This document shows positions 27,599-37,178 of a stretch of 64,000 bases of DNA, in pieces (positions within the stretch are counted from its first letter, which is position 1; every line of letters begins with the position of its first letter). Source of the DNA: Schleiferiaceae bacterium (lineage in GTDB: Bacteria; Bacteroidota; Bacteroidia; Flavobacteriales; Schleiferiaceae); the NCBI GenBank assembly GCA_018401735.1, contig JAGYKI010000001.1:1-64000 (forward strand), given 5' to 3'. The position numbers and the translations under genes are program-made. The notes beneath the pieces are model-generated. The model worked only from the letters and a program-made list of their open reading frames with translations, did not search any database and was not told where the DNA came from.

Positions 27599-28251
27599 CG
27601 AGCAGAGGTAAATGCGTAATGTACTAAGTTCGCCCCCATTTTTAAAGCAGCTAAGCGTTTTTCCTCTGGGTCATTATGAACTTCAGGGTCTTCCCAACCA
27701 TCGCTAATGTCAGACTCAAAAGTATAAACTACCGCTAAGCGGCCTTCAAAATAAATACCCCAGGCTTCCGGAGCCTTGTTATCATGTTCATGTATTTTAG
27801 GTAAACCTTTGTCGAAGCGAAAAGGAGTATTAAAAATTAAGTTTTCTTTAGCAAGAGGCATTAATTGATTTTCGGGAAATATGCGCTTCAGTTCCTTACG
27901 CAGATATTCATCCATGCCATAATTATCGTCAATATGTAAAAATCCACCAGACTTTAAATAAAGAGCTAGGTTTTCAGCTTCCTCTTTATTAAAGACTACA
28001 TTTCCATGACCCGTCATGTGAATGAAAGGATAATTAAAAATCTCAGGTGATTCTACCGCTACTTGGTCGTAATCGCTTTCTAGATTAGTATTCAATTGTT
28101 GATTGCAAAAGAGGCTTAAATTTTTTAAGGCAGTAGGATTAGCATACCAGTCACCTCCGCCACGGTATTTCAGTATGGCCAAAGACTCTTTTTGAGCTGA
28201 CACTATCATTGAACCCAATAGGGTTAAAGCTAAAAGCAGAGATTTTCGCAT
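27595..28251 (-). CDS. DUF4159 family secreted protein
   Basis: A 218-residue protein with a signal peptide (cleavage near VSAQ). The features LKYRGGGDWYANPTAL, FIHMTGHGNVVF, GGFLHIDDNYGMD and PFRFDKGLPKIHEHD match the DUF4159 family, whose fold resembles class I glutamine amidotransferases. Function unknown. A -7 box at 28257-28264 (minus) lies just before the ATG. It heads the transcript with the AI-2E transporter. Confidence 0.87.
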   Translation of the reverse strand: MRKSLLLALTLLGSMIVSAQKESLAILKYRGGGDWYANPTALKNLSLFCNQQLNTNLESDYDQVAVESPEIFNYPFIHMTGHGNVVFNKEEAENLALYLKSGGFLHIDDNYGMDEYLRKELKRIFPENQLMPLAKENLIFNTPFRFDKGLPKIHEHDNKAPEAWGIYFEGRLAVVYTFESDISDGWEDPEVHNDPEEKRLAALKMGANLVHYAFTSAR

Positions 28252-28256
28252 AAAAG

Positions 28257-28264
28257 CAAAGGTA
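28257..28264 (-). promoter_or_regulatory. -7 promoter box for the DUF4159 gene
   Basis: TACCTTTG on the minus strand, 5 bases before the ATG at 28251. The predicted transcript is nearly leaderless. Confidence 0.55.
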
Positions 28265-28311
28265 AAGTATTCGACTTTAAATTTAGCATGTGAGCTAAGC
28301 AGCTATTTATG

Positions 28312-28585
28312 TTATTTAACGTGAATAGGACGTAAAATCAGGCCTCATCCCCCTTGTAAATAGTGGAATTCTAGCCTATGCCGTGAAGCATTAGCGGGCT
28401 ATTGCAAGAAGCAGAGGCGCGGAAAGCCGCTTTTTAGAAGGGGTATAAATGGATTTTCCAATAAAAGTGAAACTATTTCATTTAATTCATTTGCCGTAGC
28501 CCTCTACCGCTGCGCGATCTAGACTTGTCTTTTCTTTTATTGAAAACTTGAGGCTATGATTTATAGTCGAACTCACGTTATTTAA
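28312..28585 (+). repeat. Dispersed MITE-like element, copy B (full length)
   Basis: This copy fills most of a 336-base gene-free gap. Its ends form imperfect terminal inverted repeats: the left end reads AACGTGAATAGGAC...AAATCAGGCCTCA, and the right end read in reverse gives AACGTGAGTTCGAC...AAATCATAGCCTCA. TTATTTAA stands on both sides (28312-28319 and 28578-28585), a candidate target duplication. Inside are a GCGG/CCGC hairpin near 28420 and a CCCCCTT/AAGGGG pair. It ends 2 bases before the rsmE stop codon (28588-28590). No coding capacity. Partial relatives lie at 1-142 and 44811-44935. Confidence 0.82.
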
Positions 28586-28587
28586 TT

Positions 28588-29277
28588 TCAACGCAGTAAA
28601 GACGCGGCAACTGCTACTTGTAGCCCAGCTGTTTCTGTTCTTAAAACTTCGTCTCCTAAAGAAATGGCTTGGTAGCCAGCTTTTAATGCCGAATCAAGTT
28701 CTTTCGCATTAAAATCACCTTCAGGGCCAATTAAAAATAAACTTTCCTCCTTAAAATTTACGGCATGTAAATTCTTTTTGGGCCCTTCCACAAGATGCGC
28801 CATGTATTTAGGCATGGTTTTATTTTTAGTAATAAAGGTGTTGAACTTTTCCAGTTCATGTAATTGAGGAAGAAAGCCTTTCTTACTTTGTTTGGCAGCA
28901 GCCATGATTACTTTTTCACCACGTTCAATTTTATAAATTTTACGTTCCGAATTAGCGCTTAAAATGGGGTAGATATTTGCCACGCCAATTTCGGTAGCCT
29001 TTTCTAAAAACCATTCAAAGCGATCGTTGCTTTTGGTAGGGCCAATAGCGATATTTAGTAAGGGGCGTTTTTCTTCTCTCATTAAATGCGAGCATTTAAA
29101 GCGGAGCTCATTTTTTGAACCATTTATAATTTCAGCTAAATAAACCTTTCCGTCGTTGGCACTTACTGAAATTTGACTTCCTTCCTTCAGGCGTAATACT
29201 CGAATAGCATGGTGACTATCTTGTTCATTTAAGATGCCAATTTCATTGCTAATACTTTCACAAAAGAAATGATTCAT
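28588..29277 (-). CDS. rsmE: 16S rRNA (uracil-1498-N3)-methyltransferase
   Basis: A 229-residue SPOUT-class methyltransferase that methylates U1498 of 16S rRNA. It has the N-terminal PUA-like part (SHHAIRVLRLKEG), ATEIGVANIYPI near the middle, GPEGDF for SAM binding, and LGDEVLRTETAGLQVAVAA at the C-terminus, which forms the knot. The start codon touches the stop of tsaD. A repeat element abuts the 3' end. Confidence 0.94.
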   Translation of the reverse strand: MNHFFCESISNEIGILNEQDSHHAIRVLRLKEGSQISVSANDGKVYLAEIINGSKNELRFKCSHLMREEKRPLLNIAIGPTKSNDRFEWFLEKATEIGVANIYPILSANSERKIYKIERGEKVIMAAAKQSKKGFLPQLHELEKFNTFITKNKTMPKYMAHLVEGPKKNLHAVNFKEESLFLIGPEGDFNAKELDSALKAGYQAISLGDEVLRTETAGLQVAVAASLLR

Positions 29278-30299
29278 TATAAAGCGTTTACCGGTTTTCT
29301 TGCTTGGGCTAAAGTGGATAAATCTGCAAAATCTTGTACCAAGTATTTATAATAGGCGGCAATACCAATCATACCGCCATTGTCGGTGCAATATTGCATT
29401 TCTGGAATAAAAACCTCCCAGTTAAGAATTTCCCTTTTTTCTTGTAAAGCCTTTCGCAAACCGCTATTGGCACTTACGCCGCCCGCTATGGCTATCTCTT
29501 TAATATTTAAATCTTTCGCAACTTTCGTGAGGTTGTCTAACAAGATGTCGATAATAGTCTTTTGAATACTGGCAGCCAAATCGTTGATATTCTCTTGTAC
29601 AAAATTGGGATTTAGCGCTACTTGTTTCTGCAAAAAGTAAAGAATACTAGTTTTTAATCCGCTAAAACTATAGTTATAATCTGCTACTTTGGGTTTGGAA
29701 AACTTGTAAGCTAAGGGATTGCCATCTTGCGCAAGCTTATCAATTATAGGCCCTGCAGGATATTCTAGCCCCATTATTTTGCCAGCTTTATCAAAGGCCT
29801 CTCCGGCGGCATCATCGAGACTTTCACCAATTAATTCGAAGTCGTAGGGTGAATTCACCTTAACAATTTGGCTGTGACCACCACTAACAGTTAAACAAAG
29901 AAAAGGAAAATTAGGGTATTTATCTTTTTCATTTTCAATAAGATGCGCTAGAATATGTGCTTGCATATGATTCACTTCAATAAGAGGTTTATTAAGTGCG
30001 AGGCTTAATGATTTGGCGAAGGAGGTGCCAACTAAAAGTGATCCTAGAAGTCCTGGTCCAGCAGTAAAGGCGATCGCATCAAGCTGCGAAATATCAATTT
30101 TAGCGACCGCTAAAGCTTTACTTAAAATAGGTACAATATTTTGCTGATGCGCGCGCGATGCAAATTCTGGAACAACGCCTCCATATTCTGCATGAATTTG
30201 CTGGTTAGCCGTTACATTTGCAAGCACTTTGCGTTGATGCATTACGGCGATAGAAGTATCGTCGCAGCTGCTTTCAATCGCTAAAATTATTTCGTTCAT
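29277..30299 (-). CDS. tsaD: tRNA N6-adenosine threonylcarbamoyltransferase
   Basis: A 340-residue enzyme that transfers the threonylcarbamoyl group to A37 of ANN-decoding tRNAs. ILAIESSCDDTSIAV is at 5-19; the metal-binding HMQAH is at 111-115 (H111, H115); GGVSANSGLR and DNGGMIG lie near the C-terminus. The frame is open five codons further up, but MNEI at 30299 is the usual start and a -7 box lies just before it. It is transcribed with rsmE and is divergent from the TamB-like gene. Confidence 0.95.
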   Translation of the reverse strand: MNEIILAIESSCDDTSIAVMHQRKVLANVTANQQIHAEYGGVVPEFASRAHQQNIVPILSKALAVAKIDISQLDAIAFTAGPGLLGSLLVGTSFAKSLSLALNKPLIEVNHMQAHILAHLIENEKDKYPNFPFLCLTVSGGHSQIVKVNSPYDFELIGESLDDAAGEAFDKAGKIMGLEYPAGPIIDKLAQDGNPLAYKFSKPKVADYNYSFSGLKTSILYFLQKQVALNPNFVQENINDLAASIQKTIIDILLDNLTKVAKDLNIKEIAIAGGVSANSGLRKALQEKREILNWEVFIPEMQYCTDNGGMIGIAAYYKYLVQDFADLSTLAQARKPVNAL

Positions 30300-30303
30300 A
30301 AAA

Positions 30304-30311
30304 CAAAGGTA
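30304..30311 (-). promoter_or_regulatory. -7 promoter box for tsaD-rsmE
   Basis: TACCTTTG on the minus strand, 4 bases before the ATG at 30299. It overlaps the longer frame and so supports the shorter start. Confidence 0.55.
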
Positions 30312-30367
30312 CAATCAGAAGATTTCTAAAAATACTAAGAAAGCTTTTCCTTGGCATAATTGGGCTA

Positions 30368-33300
30368 ATGCTACTGCTATGGCTTTTGTTTCTAGTGCCT
30401 GGTGTTCAGAGTTTTGCCGCGAAAAAGGCGGTGAAATACTTTAATAAAACTTTCGCCCTAAATGCTAGCTTAGGGGCTATCAAGTACACATTCCCCAATC
30501 AGTTAGAGCTTAATAAACTCCTTCTTCCCGACGAAGAAGGGGATACTTTGTTTTATGTAGGCTCTTTGCAAACAGCAATTTTAGGCTACAGTCAGATTTC
30601 TAATAAATTGGCCATTTCTGCCTTGGAAGGGGATAGCCTGTTTTTTCACATGCTTACCCATCCTGGACAAGACTCTACAAATCTTTCCTTGTTTTTAGCG
30701 CAAATCATAAATCCGAGTAAGCCGCAAAGTGAAAAGGCATTTACCTTGTCTATCAAAGATCTAAAGTTGGTTAATAGTCGATTTTACCTCGAAAATCGCA
30801 ATGATACTGTTAATTCAGTACGTTTTTTTTGGAATGAAGTCCAAGGGAAGATAGAAAATTTTATTCTTAGTGGCCCTGATGTAGCAGGTCATATTCAAAA
30901 GCTCAGTTTTAATGATCCTGCGGGTTTTAAATTAAAGGATTTACGTTCGGAATTCTTCTATGGTTCTAAAGGTCTGAAGGCGGAAAAGTTAAACCTTATC
31001 ACCAATCGAAGCCATTTAGCGGGTGATCTTATATTTTCCTATCATTCACCTGCAGCATATCTCACTTTTGTAGATTCAGTACAATTAGAAACTGAGCTCT
31101 TGTTTTCAAGTATTAATACCCTTGATGTGCAATACTTTGCGAAAGCTTATCCTGATTTTCCCAATGCTCAATTAAGTGGGAAGGCCAGTGGTACGATTAA
31201 CGATTTTCAACTGAGTGAAATCGTTTTAGAAACAGGAAACACCACTAGTTTTGAAGGGAATTTGTACCTAAAAGAAACTACTCGTCCTGATAATCTGTTT
31301 ATGCAAACGGACGATTTCAGCTTAAAAAGCTCTTCGGCAGATGCGAAAAGAATCATAGGCCTTTTTGCCGATAGTATAAATTCCCTAGTAGATAAAGTAG
31401 GTGACTTCACTTGGTCGGGGAAATTTACGGGCGGTATTTATTCCTTTAACACAGATAGTAAACTGGCAGGCGACCTGATTGACGCCAGTTTAGATTTTGA
31501 AGCCAAAGACTTTAATTTGGTGGAGAAAGCTCAATATCAAGGACAAATTGTGGCTTCTAAAATAGACTTGGCTTTGATTAGTGGATTAAAGGATTTAGGT
31601 TTGGCAGCAGTAGATTTAAAGGTTGAGGGCATTGGTTTTAATCCTTTTACCATGAAAACAAGGGTACAAGGCGATATTAACCGACTCGATTATAAAAATT
31701 ACAGCTACCATAGTTTAAGTATCAACGGCATTTTTGAGCAGGGACTATTCGACGGTGATTTCAAAGCAGCCGATCCTAATCTAAACCTCGATTTTTCGGG
31801 ACAAGCTAGTTTTGCTTCCGATACGATGACTTTCGATTTTGTGGCTCAAATCGATTCGGCCAATCTTTTTGCAACCCATTTAGTTTCGGACTCTGGTGCT
31901 CAGTATTCGGGTAATTTACTAATTGATCTTCAAGCGCTAGACTATGATCATTGGCAGGGGATTATTTCGCTAAAAGACTCTCAATACAAGAACTCTCGCA
32001 AAAACCATTACTTCCAAGATATAAATGTGACTTCCTTAGGAAAGGATTCTCTGCGTGAATTGCGCTTCAACAGTGATATCCTCGAAGGTGATATTAAAGG
32101 GGACTTCTCATTACTGGGCTTAGCCGTAACCTTCGAGCAAAATCTTTACAAATTCTTTTGGCCTCTAAAATATCAACCCGATCTAATCACCACCAAGGAT
32201 TTTAATTATCATCTTAAGTTAAAAAGTACGAGTTTACTTACCCAATTACTTTTACCGCAATTTTTAATTGAGCCCGGAACCAAGATCTCAGGTAATTTTG
32301 AAAGTTCTAGTCATCAATTAAATGCCAAGCTTATTTCACGCGGTATTCGCTATGAAAATCATATTTTCAGAGATATCGACCTGAACTTTACCAGCTCTAA
32401 AGATGAAAATAATCTCGCATTAACTTTACAGAATTACAGCAGTCCTTCAGGCTTTATAATCGACAGCATTATGTTGGTTAATAGCTACTTAGAAGATAGC
32501 ATGAACTATCAACTAGATTTCATTTTACGCGATAGTATTGATACCTATGCCAACTTAAAGGGTCGTGCTCTTATTGAGGGTGGTACTAATTATCAAATAA
32601 TAATTGACACTTCATCTTTTAACTTAGGCAAAGAAGCCTTCCATTTTTCCAGTGGTAGTTCCTTTCGTTTGGATACAAATGGCTTTTCTATAGATTACTT
32701 AAAGTTAAAGGGATTAAAGCAAAATATCACCGCATCTGGCTTTGTAAATAAAAACTCGAACCAAATATTACGCGTAAATGCGGAAGAGTTAGACTTAAAG
32801 ATTTTAAATTACCTGTTTCCTAATGAGAGCGCCCGCTTTAAAGGCAAACTACGCACAGAAATAGTAGCTACCCAATTGTTAGACTCACCCAAGTTTCTGG
32901 CAAGCCTGCATGTTGACAGCTTAAATTTAAATGGGGTTAGGTTAGGAAACTTAGAAGTAACTAGTGATTTTGATAATTCTCGCAAGAAAATTTTTCTAGA
33001 CGGAGCCCTCAATTTGGGAAATCTCGAATCACTACTATTAGAGGGCTATTATAACACAGATTCCTCGGGCTTAATTAATTTAAATTTAGATTTCAATCGT
33101 TTTCAAATTGCGGCTTTGGAGCCTTTTGCAAGTCCTATTGCCGAAAATTTGCGAGGATTACTAAACGGATCTATTAGCGTTACAGGGCCTGTAAAAAATC
33201 CCAAAATTGATGGAAGTTTACGTTTGCCCAAAGCGGCGATGACAATTTCTTTCTTACAAACCGATTATAACTTAATTGGCGATCCAGAAATCACCATCAA

Positions 33301-34717
33301 CAATAACAAAATATCTTTTCCTGAACTAAAATTGCGTGACACGCGCTTCGGAACCGCAGGATTACTTTCGGGTGAAGTAAGGCATGATAACTTTAAGGAT
33401 TTCTTTATAGATTTAAAGATCGATGCCCAAGAATTACTTGTGCTTAATACTAAGTCTGAAGCGGAGGATGCCTATTATGGAACAGCCTACGCCAGTGGGG
33501 TTATTCTGGTAAATGGTCCACCCAATAAAGTAAAGGTAAAAGCGGTTGTAGAAAGTGCTCGCAATACCAGCTTTAATATTCCCATTGGTGGCGCTACTGA
33601 AGTTAAACAAAGTGGTTTTGTTAGCTTTATAAGTCCTGATGTTAACTCAGATTCCTTGGGTATTTTAAGCAATAACTTTAAGATCGATGAAGGGGTAAGT
33701 TTGGATTTTGATATGAATATTAACCCCAATGCTAAAGTGAGTATCATTTTGAATGAGAGCACGGGTAACCAGTTAAATGCAAGAGGGCAGGGGCTAATAA
33801 AAATGAAACTTGAGCCTAGTCGGGATTTGGAATTATATGGTACCTATACCGTTGCAAAAGGAGAATATCGCTTTAATATTGAAGGGCTTTTCGCAAAAAA
33901 CTTTGAAGTGGAACGAGGCGGCACAGTAACTTGGAATGGCGACCCATACGCCGCTCGATTAGATTTAATTGCCAAGTTTGTTACTAAGGCAAATCCTGGC
34001 TTATTGACGGGAGAGTCTAACGCGGTTTCTACGCCAGTAGAAGTCTATTTGTACATCAGTGGTGAACTTACCAATCCCAATATTCTTTTTGATATTAAGG
34101 CTCCACGCGCAAATTCTACCACACAATCCATTCTAGCCAACCGCTTAAATACCGACCAAGCCATTAATCAGCAAGTATTTAGTTTATTGGCCTTTAATAG
34201 TTTCACCCCTCCATCGGAAATGTTTGCCGCTGCTGGTAATGGTATTAATCAGTGGGATATCATCGCCAATCAGGCTGCCGCCTTTGTAAATCGTTTTACC
34301 GGCGATTATGAGTTTAGTTTTAATTATCAACCTGCCAATAACGTTGCCGCCACCGATGGAGCTTTAAGTAATGAAGAATTTGAAGTGGGCCTTTCTAAGA
34401 ATTTCTTTAATGAACGCCTTACAATAAACAGTTCTGTAGAAGTTCCCTTAAATGAAAACAACAGCAATATCGCTGGCGATTTTGAAGTGCTTTACAGCCT
34501 TACGGCAGATGGGCGTGTAAGAGCAAAAGCGTTTAACCGATCAGTGGATAATGGTTTTAATTTAAATGTTGGTCAGCAACAGCTTTATCAACAGGGAGTA
34601 GGAATGTCTTTTAGAACGGATTTCGATAGCTATCGGCAGATTTGGCAATTAGTTCTAGCGAAAGCACGAAAAGAGGAAGAGCCAAAGCCAGAAACTACTC
34701 CTCCTCTGGAACCGTAA
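30368..34717 (+). CDS. TamB/DUF490-family envelope protein
   Basis: A 1449-residue protein with an N-terminal membrane anchor or signal (MLLLWLLFLVPGVQSFA), a very long stretch of repeated beta-strands, and a C-terminal TamB (DUF490) domain: ARGQGLIKMKLEPSRDLELYGTYTV in parts, GGTVTWNGDPYAARLDLIA, and LSKNFFNERLTINSSVEVP. TamB proteins bridge the periplasm and move lipids or assist assembly of outer-membrane proteins. Convergent overlap with rnz is 23 bases. Confidence 0.9.
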   Translation: MLLLWLLFLVPGVQSFAAKKAVKYFNKTFALNASLGAIKYTFPNQLELNKLLLPDEEGDTLFYVGSLQTAILGYSQISNKLAISALEGDSLFFHMLTHPGQDSTNLSLFLAQIINPSKPQSEKAFTLSIKDLKLVNSRFYLENRNDTVNSVRFFWNEVQGKIENFILSGPDVAGHIQKLSFNDPAGFKLKDLRSEFFYGSKGLKAEKLNLITNRSHLAGDLIFSYHSPAAYLTFVDSVQLETELLFSSINTLDVQYFAKAYPDFPNAQLSGKASGTINDFQLSEIVLETGNTTSFEGNLYLKETTRPDNLFMQTDDFSLKSSSADAKRIIGLFADSINSLVDKVGDFTWSGKFTGGIYSFNTDSKLAGDLIDASLDFEAKDFNLVEKAQYQGQIVASKIDLALISGLKDLGLAAVDLKVEGIGFNPFTMKTRVQGDINRLDYKNYSYHSLSINGIFEQGLFDGDFKAADPNLNLDFSGQASFASDTMTFDFVAQIDSANLFATHLVSDSGAQYSGNLLIDLQALDYDHWQGIISLKDSQYKNSRKNHYFQDINVTSLGKDSLRELRFNSDILEGDIKGDFSLLGLAVTFEQNLYKFFWPLKYQPDLITTKDFNYHLKLKSTSLLTQLLLPQFLIEPGTKISGNFESSSHQLNAKLISRGIRYENHIFRDIDLNFTSSKDENNLALTLQNYSSPSGFIIDSIMLVNSYLEDSMNYQLDFILRDSIDTYANLKGRALIEGGTNYQIIIDTSSFNLGKEAFHFSSGSSFRLDTNGFSIDYLKLKGLKQNITASGFVNKNSNQILRVNAEELDLKILNYLFPNESARFKGKLRTEIVATQLLDSPKFLASLHVDSLNLNGVRLGNLEVTSDFDNSRKKIFLDGALNLGNLESLLLEGYYNTDSSGLINLNLDFNRFQIAALEPFASPIAENLRGLLNGSISVTGPVKNPKIDGSLRLPKAAMTISFLQTDYNLIGDPEITINNNKISFPELKLRDTRFGTAGLLSGEVRHDNFKDFFIDLKIDAQELLVLNTKSEAEDAYYGTAYASGVILVNGPPNKVKVKAVVESARNTSFNIPIGGATEVKQSGFVSFISPDVNSDSLGILSNNFKIDEGVSLDFDMNINPNAKVSIILNESTGNQLNARGQGLIKMKLEPSRDLELYGTYTVAKGEYRFNIEGLFAKNFEVERGGTVTWNGDPYAARLDLIAKFVTKANPGLLTGESNAVSTPVEVYLYISGELTNPNILFDIKAPRANSTTQSILANRLNTDQAINQQVFSLLAFNSFTPPSEMFAAAGNGINQWDIIANQAAAFVNRFTGDYEFSFNYQPANNVAATDGALSNEEFEVGLSKNFFNERLTINSSVEVPLNENNSNIAGDFEVLYSLTADGRVRAKAFNRSVDNGFNLNVGQQQLYQQGVGMSFRTDFDSYRQIWQLVLAKARKEEEPKPETTPPLEP

Positions 34718-35666
34718 CTATTCGACTAAATTCCAAATTCCGACTCTTGCGTTTCATAGTATATACAAAACCTTCTTTGGCAATATAGGTCGCTTCAAAG
34801 TCTTCTTGCGCTTCTATTAGAAGCTGTTTAAAGTTTTTATACCGAACGGAGAAATGACCAATTAAAAGGTTTTTAGTCGCAGTTAAATTGGCACTATGAG
34901 CAGCATCTTTGGTTGTACTATGCTTTGTTCTTGTGGCCAAATTGCGAAACTCTTCTGTAAAAGTCGCCTCATGATATAAAAGGTCGGTATTTTGAAAATA
35001 GCGGTGGAGGTGCTTAATTAATTGCGTATCACTGCAAAAGGCATAAGAGAAGGGTTCTAATGGGGGAAGCGTAAAATTTTCATTAAGTAAAACTTCGCCA
35101 TTCGCCCCTTTTAAATTTTTCCCTTGCTTTAATGCACGTAATTCGGGTACGCTTAGGTTTAAACCATCAATGGCCGCCTTAATTATTTTGCGAGGTCCAA
35201 GCTTTTCTTTAAAGTAAAAGCCCGTGCAATCTATGCTGTGACTTAGGGGGAAACTGAAAACTTCAATTCTGTCACTTTCAAAAATTAAAGCTTTTTTATT
35301 GGGATCAGTTGGATGAAAGTGTAATGGAAAATTTAGGCGCGAATTAGATAAAGCCATAATCTGATTAATACCTTCTTCTAAAGCAGGTGGTCCGTATATG
35401 TAAATGGGCTTTTGCCTTTCTAATAAACTTAAACTGCTTAAAAGTGGAACCAATCCATAAAAGTGATCCCCGTGCAAATGACTAATTAAAATGTGCTCAA
35501 TGCGCGATAAACCAATGTTATGCTGACGAAGTTTTACTTGCGTGCCCTCACCACAATCAATGAGGAAGTAATGATCTGCCATGCTCAGAAATTGCGCCGT
35601 TGGACTGCGGTTTGCTAAAGGAATGGCAGAGCTTGCCCCTAATATATTGAGGCTAAAATGCTCCAT
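34695..35666 (-). CDS. rnz: Ribonuclease Z
   Basis: A 323-residue metallo-beta-lactamase fold endonuclease that trims tRNA 3' ends. It has ASSAIPLANRSPTAQ near the start, the zinc motif SHLHGDHFYGL (H63, H65, D67, H68), the long exosite insertion, and YHEATFTEEFRNLATRTKHSTTKDAA with the remaining ligands. The start shares one base with the pyrB stop, so it is probably transcribed with pyrR and pyrB. Confidence 0.94.
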   Translation of the reverse strand: MEHFSLNILGASSAIPLANRSPTAQFLSMADHYFLIDCGEGTQVKLRQHNIGLSRIEHILISHLHGDHFYGLVPLLSSLSLLERQKPIYIYGPPALEEGINQIMALSNSRLNFPLHFHPTDPNKKALIFESDRIEVFSFPLSHSIDCTGFYFKEKLGPRKIIKAAIDGLNLSVPELRALKQGKNLKGANGEVLLNENFTLPPLEPFSYAFCSDTQLIKHLHRYFQNTDLLYHEATFTEEFRNLATRTKHSTTKDAAHSANLTATKNLLIGHFSVRYKNFKQLLIEAQEDFEATYIAKEGFVYTMKRKSRNLEFSRIVTVPEEE

Positions 35667-36607
35667 TATTTAGCGAAGTTTATCTCCTTTTTTGAAGCCA
35701 ATAAATAAAGTACCGCCATACGAATAGCCACCCCATTCTCAACTTGGTCGAGAATAATACTTTGATTACTATCAGCTACATCCGTACTAATTTCAACACC
35801 TCGATTAATCGGGCCGGGGTGCATTATTATGATCTTTTTTGATAAACTCTCAAGAGTTTTTTTATCAATGCCAAACATTTGGCTGTATTCGCGAATACTA
35901 GGAAAGAACTTTAAATTTTGGCGTTCGTGTTGCACTCTCAACATATTGGCAACATCGCACCATTCAAGCGTTTCCAACAAGTTTGTACTTTTGGTTACAC
36001 CTAAACTTTCTATATGTTTCGGTAGAAGCGTAGCTGGCCCACATACTCGTACTTCCGCTCCCATTTTCTGCAAGCATAGAATATTAGATAGGGCTACACG
36101 TGAATGAAGAATATCGCCGACAATGGCAATTTTTTTAGCTTCTAAGCTGCCTAGTCGTTCTTTAATAGAAAAGGCATCTAATAAAGCCTGGGTGGGATGC
36201 TCATGCGCACCATCACCAGCATTGACAATAATACTATCTACATTTTGACTGAGAAAGTAGGCTGCTCCTGGCTTGGGATGGCGCATTACTACCATATCAA
36301 CTTTCATGGCTAATATATTATTAACCGTATCAATTAACGTTTCTCCTTTTGATACCGAAGAACTACTAGCTGAGAAATTAACGACATCTGCCGATAACCG
36401 CTTTTCGGCTAGCTCAAAGGAAAGCCGGGTGCGAGTACTGTTTTCAAAAAATAAATTAGCAACAGTAAGGTCCCGCATAGACGGCACTTTTTTAATGGGA
36501 CGGTTAATCACCTCTTTAAACTGGTTGGCTGTTTCGAATATTAATTCGATATCAGATTTCACAAGGTATTTTATACCTAATAAGTGCTTAGTGCTTAACT
36601 CACTCAT
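35666..36607 (-). CDS. pyrB: Aspartate carbamoyltransferase catalytic subunit
   Basis: A 313-residue enzyme of pyrimidine biosynthesis that joins carbamoyl phosphate and aspartate. ENSTRTR (55-61) binds carbamoyl phosphate; HEHPTQALLDAF and HPGPINRGVE are also typical. No pyrI regulatory subunit is adjacent. The start overlaps the pyrR stop by 8 bases. Confidence 0.95.
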   Translation of the reverse strand: MSELSTKHLLGIKYLVKSDIELIFETANQFKEVINRPIKKVPSMRDLTVANLFFENSTRTRLSFELAEKRLSADVVNFSASSSSVSKGETLIDTVNNILAMKVDMVVMRHPKPGAAYFLSQNVDSIIVNAGDGAHEHPTQALLDAFSIKERLGSLEAKKIAIVGDILHSRVALSNILCLQKMGAEVRVCGPATLLPKHIESLGVTKSTNLLETLEWCDVANMLRVQHERQNLKFFPSIREYSQMFGIDKKTLESLSKKIIIMHPGPINRGVEISTDVADSNQSIILDQVENGVAIRMAVLYLLASKKEINFAK

Positions 36608-37154
36608 TATCTCCAGTTTCTAAATATACAGCGTCTTCTAAGGCACCCAAATGTTGCCATTCTACTAATACTTTATCACCAATAAGGCTATCTACATGTT
36701 GACCAGAATAATCGGGTTGTATAGGTAACTCACGACTAAACCTGCGGTCAATTAAAACCAATAATTCGACCTCGGCGGGACGTCCAAAAGATTGCACTGC
36801 ATCCATCGCGGAGCGCACGCTTCTGCCAGTAAAAAGCACATCGTCTATAAAGACTACTTTTTTACCTTCTAATAAAACATCAATTTTAGTTTTACTAGGC
36901 TGCAGCGGTGTATTTCTTCTTCTAAAGTCATCCCTAAAAAAAGTAATATCCAAGGTGCCGCTGGCAATTTTGGCAGACTCTTGATTTTTTAAAATTTCCA
37001 AAAGCTTTTCAAGCACTGCACTGCCTCTAGGCTGAAGTCCAATAAGTACAGTATCTTTAAAGTCACCGTGATTCTCTATTAGCTGCATGGCTAAACGGCG
37101 CAAGGTGATATCAACATTACGTGGACTAAGAAGTAGTTTTTTATTTAAGGCCAT
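36600..37154 (-). CDS. pyrR: PyrR, pyrimidine regulator / uracil phosphoribosyltransferase
   Basis: A 184-residue protein of the PyrR family. The PRPP-binding loop VVFIDDVLFTGRSVR is at 100-114, and GLQPRGSAVLE and FFRDDFRR are also family features. In Firmicutes PyrR binds pyr mRNA leaders to cause attenuation. Here the -7 box lies 9 bases before the ATG, so the mRNA leader is too short for a PyrR-binding hairpin upstream of this gene. Regulation may act elsewhere, or the protein may mainly be a uracil phosphoribosyltransferase. Confidence 0.93.
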   Translation of the reverse strand: MALNKKLLLSPRNVDITLRRLAMQLIENHGDFKDTVLIGLQPRGSAVLEKLLEILKNQESAKIASGTLDITFFRDDFRRRNTPLQPSKTKIDVLLEGKKVVFIDDVLFTGRSVRSAMDAVQSFGRPAEVELLVLIDRRFSRELPIQPDYSGQHVDSLIGDKVLVEWQHLGALEDAVYLETGDNE

Positions 37155-37162
37155 CTATTTTT

Positions 37163-37170
37163 CAAAATTA
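37163..37170 (-). promoter_or_regulatory. -7 promoter box for pyrR-pyrB-rnz
   Basis: TAATTTTG on the minus strand, 8 bases upstream of the pyrR ATG (37154). The transcript would be nearly leaderless. Confidence 0.5.
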
Positions 37171-37178
37171 GCGTTTTT

